From assembly GCA_027622115.1 (NCBI GenBank), contig JAQBZS010000230.1, forward strand, positions 1-8,928: a stretch of DNA of 8,928 nt, written 5' to 3'. The stretch comes from Planctomycetota bacterium (GTDB lineage Bacteria; Planctomycetota; Planctomycetia; Planctomycetales; Planctomycetaceae). Both the position numbers and the translations under genes were made by a program. This document shows, piece after piece, positions 1 to 6,924 of the stretch; positions within the stretch are counted from its first letter, which is position 1, and each line of letters starts with the position of its first letter. The notes beneath the pieces were generated by a model. That model ran no database searches. It was not told the DNA's origin and saw only the letters and a program-made list of their open reading frames with translations.

Positions 1-142
1 CGGCCCGGTTCGCCATGCGAACTGGCGGGCTCCTTGAGGGACTTTTGAACCAGCCCCAGAGCCGCTTGCCTGTTCCTGTCTTGTCTCGAACAACTCCATG
101 CATATCCATCAACGCGACGCCGAGATCCAGCCGCAGCTTCTT
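1..142. other. Left edge, no supportable gene
   Basis: This stretch follows the stop of the 170-residue minus-strand gene. Two minus-strand frames stay open to the edge. One contains an ATG followed by residues beginning MDMHGVVRDKTG, but it has no clear ribosome-binding site and no recognisable family. The plus-strand frame starting at 15 runs antisense into the neighbouring gene and looks like a shadow. A gene start running off the left edge on the minus strand cannot be excluded. Confidence 0.4.
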
Positions 143-655
143 TCAACAGGCGTCATTTGCGTGGGAACCAGTCGAAGACGGTGGCATTGCGCACGGAGCG
201 TCCGTCTTCACCGCGAGCAAATTGATCAACCGGACTTTGATTCGATCTTCGGCGCATAGATTCTTGAGCTTCTCCTGAAGCTGACCCGGAGACGAGCAAA
301 CCCATTCGTTCACAAGAACACTCTGCTTGATTGATTCCACGACCCCGGCCATTGCGGTCGGACGTGGCGACAACTGCCGCGCTCGCTTTACGAAATCGGG
401 TATATCCCAGTTCGGTGGTACGATTGCCGCTGGATACGGGGCGTCGGGTTGGTGAACCACTTCAAAAAGATTCAAGACACCACCATGCTTTGGATTTTGC
501 ACTTCGAACGCCAACACCGTGCGATCCGAAAGCTGCTCAACCGGGATCGAAACATCCAGATTGGTTTGGTTTTTGAGTTCTTCAGCAGCTTCTTGCAAAA
601 CTTCCAGCGGTGAAAGAATGACTTGGGCGTTGATGTCCGCAGGCCAGAATGACAT
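143..655 (-). CDS. Hypothetical protein, partner of EEP enzyme
   Basis: This is a 170-residue predicted soluble protein with no signal peptide or membrane segment. Its function is not known to me. The N-terminus (about residues 12-37, with SPLEVLQEAAEEL) resembles a recurrent bacterial uncharacterised family that opens with an S-P-x-x-[IL]-L-x-x-[QE]-A helix. A middle part (45-95) looks beta-rich, and a helical segment around 120-148 (SSPGQLQEKLKNL) would end the usual fold. That family link is from memory and tentative. The start is well supported: ATG at 655 lies 3 bases after the stop of the EEP gene, with a GAGGTGA Shine-Dalgarno sequence that overlaps that stop (659-665), so the two are co-transcribed and probably co-translated. 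The last 18 residues (from about 153) look less protein-like and may be a drifted tail. No catalytic motif is visible; a structural or regulatory partner of the enzyme is possible. Confidence 0.75.
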   Translation of the reverse strand: MSFWPADINAQVILSPLEVLQEAAEELKNQTNLDVSIPVEQLSDRTVLAFEVQNPKHGGVLNLFEVVHQPDAPYPAAIVPPNWDIPDFVKRARQLSPRPTAMAGVVESIKQSVLVNEWVCSSPGQLQEKLKNLCAEDRIKVRLINLLAVKTDAPCAMPPSSTGSHANDAC

Positions 656-658
656 GAA

Positions 659-665
659 TCACCTC
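659..665 (-). promoter_or_regulatory. Ribosome-binding site within EEP stop region
   Basis: On the minus strand the bases read GAGGTGA, followed by TTC and the ATG of the downstream gene. The last three bases of the motif are the TGA stop of the EEP gene. A strong Shine-Dalgarno sequence merged with the upstream stop fixes the start of the 170-residue gene and implies coupled translation of the pair. Confidence 0.7.
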
Positions 666-1456
666 AAACTCAATAAGATCGGAAAGTGGTCCGACGCCAA
701 TGATCGATTGGGACGACCACCGCTTGTCTCCAGCGATGTCGAACCAAATGCCGAAAGGATGCTTACATTGTCGAAGCGCTTCACCGCATCCGGGCGAACC
801 AGAACTTGATCGAAGATGTTCCACCCATACATGCCCTTTGATGACGAACGATTATAATACGTTCCGGCTGGACCGTCTGTTCGGTCACCGAACGAACCCC
901 ACATGGGATTGTAGAAGAATCGGTATTGACTCCCCTGCACGGTTCTTTCCCGGCGCGCAGTGCATGCCTCGGTCATCATCGCGTTCAGTCCGGGCGCGAG
1001 ATTCATGATGGGATCGAACGGGTTCATGTTAAAGTCGCCGATCAAGATCGTACGAGTGTGCCCAATACGATCTTCGTGACGGCAAATCTCACTTGCCAAG
1101 AGTTGTACTTCTGCCGCTTGTTGAAGTTCATCCCAGTTTCGCTTTTCAACGACGTGAACAACGCCAAGTAGAAGTTGTTCATTGCCGAAGCGCAACCGTC
1201 TCAACGAAAGCCGATTGCCGCCGTAGACTTCTGAGAGATCGAAGCTCTGCACGCGGGAATAGACTTGGAATCGCGTCTCGGCGCAGCGAGGCATATGAAA
1301 TTCCGCCGAGGCCCGATTCTGCAATGCCGCCAGAGTGTCCTCCCGGCGTGCTCCGTTTTCGAGAAGAACCAAAACGTCGGCAGACACCTCGATCATCGCT
1401 TCAATGATCAAGTCCGTCCGATTCTTCTTGTCGATGTTCCAGTAAAGGATTCTCAT
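659..1456 (-). CDS. Endonuclease/exonuclease/phosphatase family protein
   Basis: This 265-residue protein has the full EEP (DNase I-like) metal-dependent phosphoesterase signature. The N-terminal strand has LYWNID with Asn7, and the metal-binding acid is Glu33 in VLLEN. The central GDFNMNP motif supplies Asp141 and Asn143. WNIFDQVLV holds Asp216, and the C-terminal SDHFP supplies the Asp256-His257 pair. Its length matches a single EEP domain with no extra module. Enzymes of this fold cleave phosphodiesters or phosphomonoesters in DNA, RNA, phosphoinositides or sphingolipids; the substrate here cannot be deduced. There is no signal peptide, so it should act in the cytoplasm. ATG at 1456 is chosen because the family fold starts immediately after it, although no strong Shine-Dalgarno sequence precedes it. 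It is the first gene of a two-gene operon and diverges from topB across 221 bases. All catalytic residues that I can check are intact. Confidence 0.9.
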   Translation of the reverse strand: MRILYWNIDKKNRTDLIIEAMIEVSADVLVLLENGARREDTLAALQNRASAEFHMPRCAETRFQVYSRVQSFDLSEVYGGNRLSLRRLRFGNEQLLLGVVHVVEKRNWDELQQAAEVQLLASEICRHEDRIGHTRTILIGDFNMNPFDPIMNLAPGLNAMMTEACTARRERTVQGSQYRFFYNPMWGSFGDRTDGPAGTYYNRSSSKGMYGWNIFDQVLVRPDAVKRFDNVSILSAFGSTSLETSGGRPNRSLASDHFPILLSLR

Positions 1457-1677
1457 GCTGATTTCGTGCGCGTTCCAAGTATGAACGGATCCATTGCTTT
1501 GGTACTACAAGGATGCACCTTCTTACATTGCCTGCGCGATCAAACTCCGTCAAGCGACGTGGTTTGCGGTCCCAGCGGTTCGTCCAACTCCAGATGGCGT
1601 CCACGAAGTTGGAGTGACACGTCCGCCGCCCTACGATGTGCTTTCCCATTCAGTGACGCCAGCGGAAGGAATGAACG
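1457..1677. other. Divergent intergenic region, EEP operon/topB
   Basis: These 221 bases separate two outward-reading genes and must carry the promoters for the EEP operon (minus) and topB (plus). Open frames across it in either direction have no family resemblance and overlap both neighbours. The plus-strand end has a good Shine-Dalgarno sequence, GGAAGGA (1664-1670), 7 bases before the GTG of topB. I could not identify convincing -35/-10 elements. A weak imperfect dyad (TCCAACT at 1583-1589 with AGTTGGA at 1607-1613) is present. Confidence 0.5.
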
Positions 1678-3195
1678 GTGAAAGTGGTGCTCGCGGAAAA
1701 GCCGTCTGTGGCGCGAGAGATTGCCGCGTTCCTCGGGGCCAAAACCAAACGCGACGGTTACTTCGAGAACCGCGACTACCAGGTCACCTGGGCACTCGGG
1801 CATTTGGTCGGCCTGAAGGAGCCGGATGAATACGACCCGGCTTTGAAGAAATGGTCACTCGCTCCGCTGCCGTTCGTCCCCGAGCGTTTTGAGCTGAAAC
1901 TGCTGGGTGACCGCGGGGCTCGCAGGCAGTACGACATCGTCAAGCGATTGTTCAAAGCCGCCGAGCAATTGATCTGTGCCACCGACGCCGGCCGAGAAGG
2001 CGAGTTGATCTTTCGTTACATCCAAACCCTGACAGGCTGCTCGCGAAAACCGTTTCAACGCCTGTGGCTCAGTTCGCTCACCCGCGACGCCATTCGTGAC
2101 GCGTTTCGAAACTTGCAGGCCGGCCAGCGTTACGACAACCTCTACGACGCCGCGCGATGTCGCTCCGAGGCCGACTGGATCGTGGGCATGAACGCCACGC
2201 GATGCCTCACGGTGCATCACGGCCAGCGCGGGCTGCTGTGGAGCGCTGGTCGAGTCCAAACGCCGGTGCTGGCCATGATCGTTCACCGCGACGACGAGAT
2301 TCGCACGTTCCAGCCGCAGGCGTTCTGGGAACTGATGACTCGCTACCGAGACGTCACCTTCAAATACACCGGTGATCGCTTCTCGGAACAGGCCGCTGCG
2401 GAAGCCTGCTTGCAGCAGGTCATCGACCAGCCGTTGGTGATCGGACAGGTGAAGACCCGCCGCGAACGGTCGCAGCCGCCGCAGCTGTTTGATCTCACCG
2501 AACTTCAGCGCGAGATGAATCGCCGCTACGCGATGTCGGCCGCCGATACTTTGAAGTGGGCTCAGACGTTGTACGAGCAGAAACTGATCACGTACCCGCG
2601 GACCGATAGTCGGTATCTGACCAACGACCTCAAGCCCACCGTCGCCGCGACGCTGGAACAACTGCGAAGTCTGAAGCCGGTCGAAATCGGCAAGCTGAAT
2701 CTGCAGCAGCTGAACTTCACCGCTCGCATTGTCAACGACAGGAAAGTCACCGATCACCACGCAATCATTCCCACGGGTAGTCCGTCCGGTGCATTGTCCG
2801 GCCCGTTGCAAAAGGTCTACGACGCGATCGTGGTTCGGTTGATCGCCGCGTTCTACCCACCGTGCGAAAAGGACATCACCACGGTGGACGCGGAGGCCAA
2901 TCGAGTGCCGTTCCGGGCACGTGGCGTGCGAATCGTTGCTCCAGGTTGGACGGAACTCTACCCGCAGAAAAGCCGAGTAATTCACGATCCGGCGACTCAA
3001 CGGACGGAGACGACGACACGTCCGACGACGAGCAGGAGTTGCCGACATTCCGCCCAGGCGAATGCGGGCCGCATGAACCGTTCGTCAAGGAAGGCGAAAC
3101 CAAACCGCCCCGGCACTTCACCGAAAACACACTGCTTGGAGCGATGGAAACGGCGGGGAAACTCGTGGACGACGACGCCATACGCGAAGCCATGA
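1678..3195 (+). CDS. topB: DNA topoisomerase III, N-terminal part (frameshifted gene)
   Basis: Type IA topoisomerase III relaxes and decatenates DNA by transient single-strand cleavage through a tyrosine. The first ~431 residues are an excellent match. The Toprim domain opens with KVVLAEKPS (catalytic Glu7) and carries ATDAGREGEL with acidic Asp103 and Glu107. The active-site motif ITYPRTDSRYL places the nucleophile at Tyr306, and KVTDHHAIIPTG follows at about 356-367. The start is GTG at 1678, since the family begins at this Lys-Val-Val-Leu-Ala-Glu and GGAAGGA lies 7 bases upstream. After GWTELYPQKS (about 423-432, base ~2973) the frame loses all similarity. It then reads a low-complexity Thr/Arg/Ser tail to a chance stop at 3195, while the real continuation runs in another frame. 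The product as read would lack the conserved GLGTPATRA segment of the core and the zinc-binding tail, so it should be inactive unless the shift is a sequencing error or is bypassed. Confidence 0.93.
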   Translation: MKVVLAEKPSVAREIAAFLGAKTKRDGYFENRDYQVTWALGHLVGLKEPDEYDPALKKWSLAPLPFVPERFELKLLGDRGARRQYDIVKRLFKAAEQLICATDAGREGELIFRYIQTLTGCSRKPFQRLWLSSLTRDAIRDAFRNLQAGQRYDNLYDAARCRSEADWIVGMNATRCLTVHHGQRGLLWSAGRVQTPVLAMIVHRDDEIRTFQPQAFWELMTRYRDVTFKYTGDRFSEQAAAEACLQQVIDQPLVIGQVKTRRERSQPPQLFDLTELQREMNRRYAMSAADTLKWAQTLYEQKLITYPRTDSRYLTNDLKPTVAATLEQLRSLKPVEIGKLNLQQLNFTARIVNDRKVTDHHAIIPTGSPSGALSGPLQKVYDAIVVRLIAAFYPPCEKDITTVDAEANRVPFRARGVRIVAPGWTELYPQKSRVIHDPATQRTETTTRPTTSRSCRHSAQANAGRMNRSSRKAKPNRPGTSPKTHCLERWKRRGNSWTTTPYAKP

Positions 3196-4238
3196 AAGAC
3201 CGCGGCTTGGGCACGCCCGCCACGCGAGCCGCCACGATCGAAACGCTGCTCCGCCGCAACTACATCAGCCGATCGCGGAAGCAGTTGACTGCGACGGATC
3301 TCGGACGATTCCTAATCGCCACGATCAACGATCCGAACCTGAAGTCGCCGGAACTTACCGGCGAATGGGAAGCTCGTCTCAAGCAAATCGAAGCCGGGCA
3401 ACTCGCAGCCGCCGAGTTCATGCGCGGCATCGTCGGGTACGTGCAAGGCATTGTGTCTTCCGCCGATCGGAAGCCCGTGGATGACGCGGGTTTCGGCGAC
3501 TGTCCACGCTGCGGCCGGCCGGTGATCCAGGGCAATCGCGGCTACGGGTGTTCCGGCTGGAAGACGGGTTGCAGCTTCGTGATCTGGATGACGTATCGCG
3601 AGTTGACTCTCACGGTGCCGCAAGTTCGCGAACTGTTGCAGCACCGCATCCTAAGCCGCCCCGTGACGCTGGCGGATCAAGGCGACGTGGTTCTCTATCT
3701 GACGGAATCCGGTGCCGTGGTCGATGTGGCGGTGCCCACGTCCGGTCAACAGGGTTCGACCAAGCGTGGCGGAAGTCGCGGTCGGCGATCACCCCAACGC
3801 AAGACGGGCGGACGAAGCGCCGGCAACAGCGAGGGTGGAATTCGCACTGACGGAAATCGCAAACGCGCGCGTCGCAAACCTGCAAAGTCGACCGAAGTTA
3901 CGTCGCACACCACCGGCGCGGATGACGGAAGCACGAGCAACGCCAGTCACCCGAGTGGGACGGAATCGATTGGTGCGTGCCCGCTTTGCCAATCGCCTGT
4001 CCATGAGCAGAAACTATCATTCGGTTGCAGTGCGTGGCGAACCGGCTGCAAGCTCACGATCTGGAAGTCCATCGCGGGCAAACGCATTTCGATTCACATG
4101 GCCAGGTCGTTGCTGGAGAAGGGCGAGACACAAGAACTACGCGGCTTCAAGTCAAAGGCCGGTCGCCCGTTCAACGCGAAACTGAAACTCGTGGACGGGC
4201 AAGTCCAGTTTGAATTCGACAATCAAGGCCAAGCGTAG
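2862..4238 (+). CDS. topB: DNA topoisomerase III, C-terminal part (frameshifted gene)
   Basis: This open frame nominally begins at a GTG at 2862, but true topoisomerase sequence starts only near 2970-2990. Before that it is an out-of-frame shadow of the N-terminal half, so it is not an independent gene. From there it reads an acidic linker (DGDDDTSDDEQELP), then family core motifs FRPGECGPHEPFVKEGE, TENTLLGAMETAGKLV and DRGLGTPATRAATIETLL, and the rest of the type IA core to about base 3465. Two Cys4 zinc-ribbon-like repeats follow. The first (about 3498-3590) has CPRC then GCSGWKTGC; the second (about 3978-4068) has CPLC then GCSAWRTGC. They are separated by a basic Arg/Lys/Gly-rich and then Ser/Thr-rich linker suited to DNA contact. 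The C-terminal part resembles the topoisomerase C-terminal repeat domain. With one base restored the whole gene would encode about 853 residues, longer than the roughly 650 of the E. coli enzyme because of this tail. Confidence 0.9.
   Translation: MRKGHHHGGRGGQSSAVPGTWRANRCSRLDGTLPAEKPSNSRSGDSTDGDDDTSDDEQELPTFRPGECGPHEPFVKEGETKPPRHFTENTLLGAMETAGKLVDDDAIREAMKDRGLGTPATRAATIETLLRRNYISRSRKQLTATDLGRFLIATINDPNLKSPELTGEWEARLKQIEAGQLAAAEFMRGIVGYVQGIVSSADRKPVDDAGFGDCPRCGRPVIQGNRGYGCSGWKTGCSFVIWMTYRELTLTVPQVRELLQHRILSRPVTLADQGDVVLYLTESGAVVDVAVPTSGQQGSTKRGGSRGRRSPQRKTGGRSAGNSEGGIRTDGNRKRARRKPAKSTEVTSHTTGADDGSTSNASHPSGTESIGACPLCQSPVHEQKLSFGCSAWRTGCKLTIWKSIAGKRISIHMARSLLEKGETQELRGFKSKAGRPFNAKLKLVDGQVQFEFDNQGQA
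2968..2990 (+). other. topB: Frameshift site in topB
   Basis: Upstream, frame 1 reads GWTELYPQKS; downstream, frame 3 reads SGDSTDGDDDTSDDEQELP. The distance from the GTG to the TAG (2561 bases) is one base short of a multiple of three, which fits a single deleted base. The best candidate is the A tract at 2968-2971: one more A gives YPQKKPSNSRSGDSTDGD, a smooth join into the linker. The tract (CAG AAA AGC in the upstream frame) is not a classic X-XXY-YYZ slippery heptamer, and I see no obvious stimulatory hairpin, so programmed frameshifting is less likely than a mutation or an assembly/sequencing error. Confidence 0.85.
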
Positions 4239-4339
4239 GGGCCAATCGTGTCCATGTGATAGACTCGAAGGTTGCCGGACCGCGTGAAACGCTTCGGGTT
4301 CGTAGTGTGTGGATTGTATTATGGGCACAGGAGATTTCC

Positions 4340-4576
4340 ATGACTGCTGACCATTTTGAGGAGACGATGATCGCCCTACTTGACCGAGTTCCGTTTGAAC
4401 TGTTCACGGTCGAGTTGAATACTGGCAAACGGATCGAGATCGACCATTCGCGGGCCGCCCTCGTGAGGGACGGCAAGGCCGTATTCGTCGGCCCCGGTGG
4501 CGCCCCTCACTGGTTCGACCACGAAAGTGTGACTCAAATCATCGAAGCACCGACGAGTGTAGACGCGGATTCGTGA
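4340..4576 (+). CDS. Small conserved-type hypothetical protein, 78 aa
   Basis: The protein has no signal peptide or membrane segment. The stretch DRVPFELFTVELNTGKRIEI followed by hydrophobic/charged strands and DHESVTQIIE near the end resembles a family of short uncharacterised proteins I associate with planctomycetes. Those open with a PFxPFxIxLxxGxxYxV pattern and end with a strand reading like VxxIE; the assignment is from memory. A compact beta-rich fold is likely. The frame stays open upstream to an ATG at 4256. I prefer ATG at 4340 because AGGAG (4329-4333) lies 6 bases before it and the family-like sequence starts shortly after, whereas residues 1-28 of the longer version look non-coding. 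It lies 101 bases downstream of topB in the same orientation and converges on the flavin protein gene 24 bases away. Function unknown. Confidence 0.75.
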   Translation: MTADHFEETMIALLDRVPFELFTVELNTGKRIEIDHSRAALVRDGKAVFVGPGGAPHWFDHESVTQIIEAPTSVDADS

Positions 4577-4600
4577 GTCTTGATTGATCGGCCGCTCGCC

Positions 4601-5068
4601 TTATTGATCGCTGCCGTCCGCCGCATCCAATGGCACGTTCATGTATTCCAGCGCCCATTCCCGCATGAATCGGACTTGCTGCGGCACGATGCGGTACACG
4701 ATGAGTTCCGGGTTGTCCAAGCTGCCCAGGTATTGCCGCAACAGCGGATTTGTGTCCCAAATCTCCTGCAACATCACACGGTCCGTAACGGTTTCGGCCA
4801 TGCCCGTGATGCGAACTTGGTCGTGATTTGCGTCCAAGTAACACAGTTCAACCTTGGGATTCGCCTCGATTTCTTGAGTCTTGTGATAGCTCCGCAGATT
4901 GGCCACGTAAGCCGTGAAGCCGTCCGTCCGCACGGGCGATACTGGTCGGACTCGCGGTTGATCGCCATCCATCGAAGCAAGGTACGGAAACCTGTCCGCG
5001 GCAATCACGGCTCGCGCGAGATCCGGGACGTCCGCCGGTTGTATCGGTTTTGGGAGAGGTTGAGACAT
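4601..5068 (-). CDS. Pyridoxamine 5'-phosphate oxidase-like flavin protein
   Basis: This 155-residue protein fits the PNPOx-like split-barrel family that binds FMN, and occasionally F420 or haem. Features seen: a leading helix with LARAVIAADRFPYLASMD (about 18-34), strand RVRPVSPVRTDGFTAYVANLR, then the helix-strand unit YHKTQEIEANPKVELCYLD (about 61-79), and VRITGMAETVTD in the second barrel half. The YHKTxxIxxNPxVxLCYLD arrangement is typical of general-stress-protein-26-like members rather than the vitamin B6 enzyme. The physiological substrate is therefore open: a flavin-dependent reductase or oxidase of a small cofactor or stress metabolite. ATG at 5068 is preferred over a TTG one codon upstream, because its A is also the last base of the TGA of the cytochrome gene (TGATG). 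The gene is last in a two-gene minus-strand operon. No export signal is visible, so it is probably cytoplasmic although its partner is exported. Confidence 0.85.
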   Translation of the reverse strand: MSQPLPKPIQPADVPDLARAVIAADRFPYLASMDGDQPRVRPVSPVRTDGFTAYVANLRSYHKTQEIEANPKVELCYLDANHDQVRITGMAETVTDRVMLQEIWDTNPLLRQYLGSLDNPELIVYRIVPQQVRFMREWALEYMNVPLDAADGSDQ

Positions 5069-6924
5069 CAACGATCCACTTTCGTGTAACCGGCTTTGAC
5101 CGCCGCCGCTGCGGGATCCTCGAACGGAAGCGACTTCAAGAAATCAACCATGTCGTCCAACTGTTGTTGCGAGAGCTGGCTTGTTTTGCCGTGCTTGTCG
5201 CCCGCGTTGGCGGTGGTCAGCACGTCTCGCAGCGTGGCCGCTTTGCCGTGATGCAGATACGGCGCGGATCGATACAGGCCCAGCAGCATGGGCGTGTCAT
5301 ATTTCGGTCCCATCTTTTCGCTAACGTCGGCCAACCCGCTGCCGACGTCGTGAACCAACTTATTCTCGGGTCGCGAATCCGTAAAGAACGGCCCGGAATG
5401 GCAGGTCGCGCACTTGGTCTCGGCCGAATTGAACAAGGCTTGGCCGCGTTTGGCGGAATCACTCAATCCTGTCTTGGCGTAGGGGCTCAGTTTGAATTCG
5501 TGCGAATTCGTGTAGGCCGCCAAGGCATCGAGCAGCGGCGACAGCCCCTTATTCGTCTTCTCGAGCGAGGGATTCACTTTGCCGCGAATCAGTCCTCGCC
5601 CCTGCATCAGTTGTCCGCGGATCGTGTGTTCGAAGTCTTGAGTTTCGTCGCGGTCGGCCGACCAATGCTGCGGGTGCGTCCATGCCAGGCCGAATAACGG
5701 AGGCGTGTTTCGCAAGCCTTCGGGGTTCTGCCATGTTCTCCCGTCCGCATCGCCGTCCGGATGGCAACTCGAACAAGAAATCCAGCGGCGACCCACCATC
5801 GGTTGGAGTGCCGAATAGAACAAGACCTTGCCCTGCAAGACTTCTTCGGAGAGCGGGTTCTTGCACACCGTCACCAGACCTTTTCTCGCCATCGACTTTC
5901 GATCGTACGCGGCGATTTGAAAGTCCAACGCGTTGTAGACGAACACGGTCGAGTTGTCCGGCGAGACCTTGACGGCTCGCGGATTGCGCCCCACTTGGAC
6001 TCGGCGGTTCGGCGAGATTTCTCGATAGTCGTCGTCCACGAGATTGAACACGAACATGTCGTCGGTGCCGGCAAAGACCACATAGCCCTGTTGCCCGTCC
6101 GGAGCGATGGCGACTTCCCACGTGTTGGCCACCACCAAATTGCCGAAGAACGCATCCATCGGGATTCTGCGTCGCCGGTGCTTGGCGTCGGGTCGTTGAT
6201 CGACAACGGACAGAATCGGAAAGATGGAACCTTCACCGTGCGCGGCCTGCACTCGCGAACGAATGTGGGGCACGTACAGCTTCGGACGAGTCGGATGCGG
6301 CGTGATCTGACGAGCCAAATTGTCGGTGCTCGCGGCATCAACCGTTCCGACCAATTTGCCGGATTTCAGGTCGATCGCGTTCACGCCGGCGGTGTAATAC
6401 TCGGAAACGAAAAGCCGCGACTTACCGGTCGCCAACGCGATCCCGCGAGTGAACTTTCCGGCTGAAAACGTGCGAGTGACCTTTTTCGACTTCACGTCGA
6501 TCTCGACGACTTGTCCCGGGTAGTCCAGCGTGACATAAACTCGCTCACCGGCGGCATCGCTAACCACTCCATACGGCTCGTCGAACACAGCGATCTTGCC
6601 GACGACTCCGCCATTGTCGGCGTTGATCAGCAATACGACGTCATCGGAATACACCGCAACAGCAATCGTGTGACTTTGCCCGACAAACGACACGCCTTCC
6701 GGATGCCCACCGACTGCAAACTCGCGGGCGACCTCCAGCGATTCGACGTTGACCACGGTGACGGTTCCGGAATCCCGGTTGGAACAGGCCAGCAGTTTTC
6801 CGTCGACCGAGACATCCATCAGGCTGTTCGACAACCCTGCATCGGCGCGAACACTCAACACAATCGTCAGAATAAACGCACACAACGCGATGAGAGACTT
6901 TGAACGATGAGACTGCCGAGTCAT
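5068..6924 (-). CDS. YVTN beta-propeller / di-haem cytochrome c peroxidase-like protein
   Basis: This is a 618-residue exported redox protein. Residues 1-30 form a signal peptide: basic MTRQSHRSKS, a hydrophobic core LIALCAFILTIVLS, then a cleavage-like VRADAG. Residues ~31-355 are WD/YVTN-like propeller repeats, with recurring DVSVDGKLLACSNRDSGTVT, PEGVSFVG and PRAVKVSPDNSTVFVYN-type strands. From ~365 comes a di-haem module related to bacterial cytochrome c peroxidase/MauG. The first haem site is CSSCH (about 384-388), followed by LRNTPPLFGL; the second is CATCH (about 505-509), followed by the family hallmark SAPYLHHGKAATLRDVL. Both CxxCH motifs are intact. The electron-transfer partner and substrate are unknown; peroxidase or maturation-oxidase activity is possible. 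The frame extends to a TTG at 7002, but ATG at 6924 begins the signal peptide and has GGAG 11 bases upstream, while the extension translates the inverted repeat. Downstream, its stop overlaps the flavin gene start. Confidence 0.92.
   Translation of the reverse strand: MTRQSHRSKSLIALCAFILTIVLSVRADAGLSNSLMDVSVDGKLLACSNRDSGTVTVVNVESLEVAREFAVGGHPEGVSFVGQSHTIAVAVYSDDVVLLINADNGGVVGKIAVFDEPYGVVSDAAGERVYVTLDYPGQVVEIDVKSKKVTRTFSAGKFTRGIALATGKSRLFVSEYYTAGVNAIDLKSGKLVGTVDAASTDNLARQITPHPTRPKLYVPHIRSRVQAAHGEGSIFPILSVVDQRPDAKHRRRRIPMDAFFGNLVVANTWEVAIAPDGQQGYVVFAGTDDMFVFNLVDDDYREISPNRRVQVGRNPRAVKVSPDNSTVFVYNALDFQIAAYDRKSMARKGLVTVCKNPLSEEVLQGKVLFYSALQPMVGRRWISCSSCHPDGDADGRTWQNPEGLRNTPPLFGLAWTHPQHWSADRDETQDFEHTIRGQLMQGRGLIRGKVNPSLEKTNKGLSPLLDALAAYTNSHEFKLSPYAKTGLSDSAKRGQALFNSAETKCATCHSGPFFTDSRPENKLVHDVGSGLADVSEKMGPKYDTPMLLGLYRSAPYLHHGKAATLRDVLTTANAGDKHGKTSQLSQQQLDDMVDFLKSLPFEDPAAAAVKAGYTKVDR

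Noticed and set aside
145..220. An alternative minus-strand frame reading DGRSVRNATVFDWFPRK then stop, as a possible true C-terminus of the 170-residue protein after a frameshift
   Set aside because: It looks protein-like, but I recognise no homologue that would show which ending is original, so the uninterrupted frame is kept.
1583..1613. Dyad TCCAACT/AGTTGGA upstream of topB
   Set aside because: Only 7 bp with a 17-base loop; such matches are expected by chance.
2965..2973. Programmed ribosomal frameshift in topB
   Set aside because: CAG AAA AGC has only four A's and does not give the tandem-slip pairing of a classic heptamer; topB is not known to me to use such a mechanism. A deletion or sequence error is simpler.
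1855..3048. A 397-residue open frame on the minus strand opposite topB
   Set aside because: It is a mirror of a well-supported coding region in G+C-rich DNA, has no recognisable motif, and is Arg/Leu/Val-rich as antisense frames typically are.
4293..4322. Possible promoter before the 78-residue gene (TTCGGG, then TATTAT at 4317-4322)
   Set aside because: The -35 match is poor and the predicted start would fall on the ribosome-binding site, so support is too weak.
4583..4610. Direct repeat ATTGATCG between the converging small gene and flavin gene
   Set aside because: Two 8-base copies only, one inside the flavin gene's 3' end; no inverted structure or terminator features.
5050..6465. Long plus-strand open frames opposite the cytochrome gene (215 and 234 residues)
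   Set aside because: They are antisense shadows of a protein with clear haem and propeller motifs; no domain resemblance and no good ribosome-binding sites.
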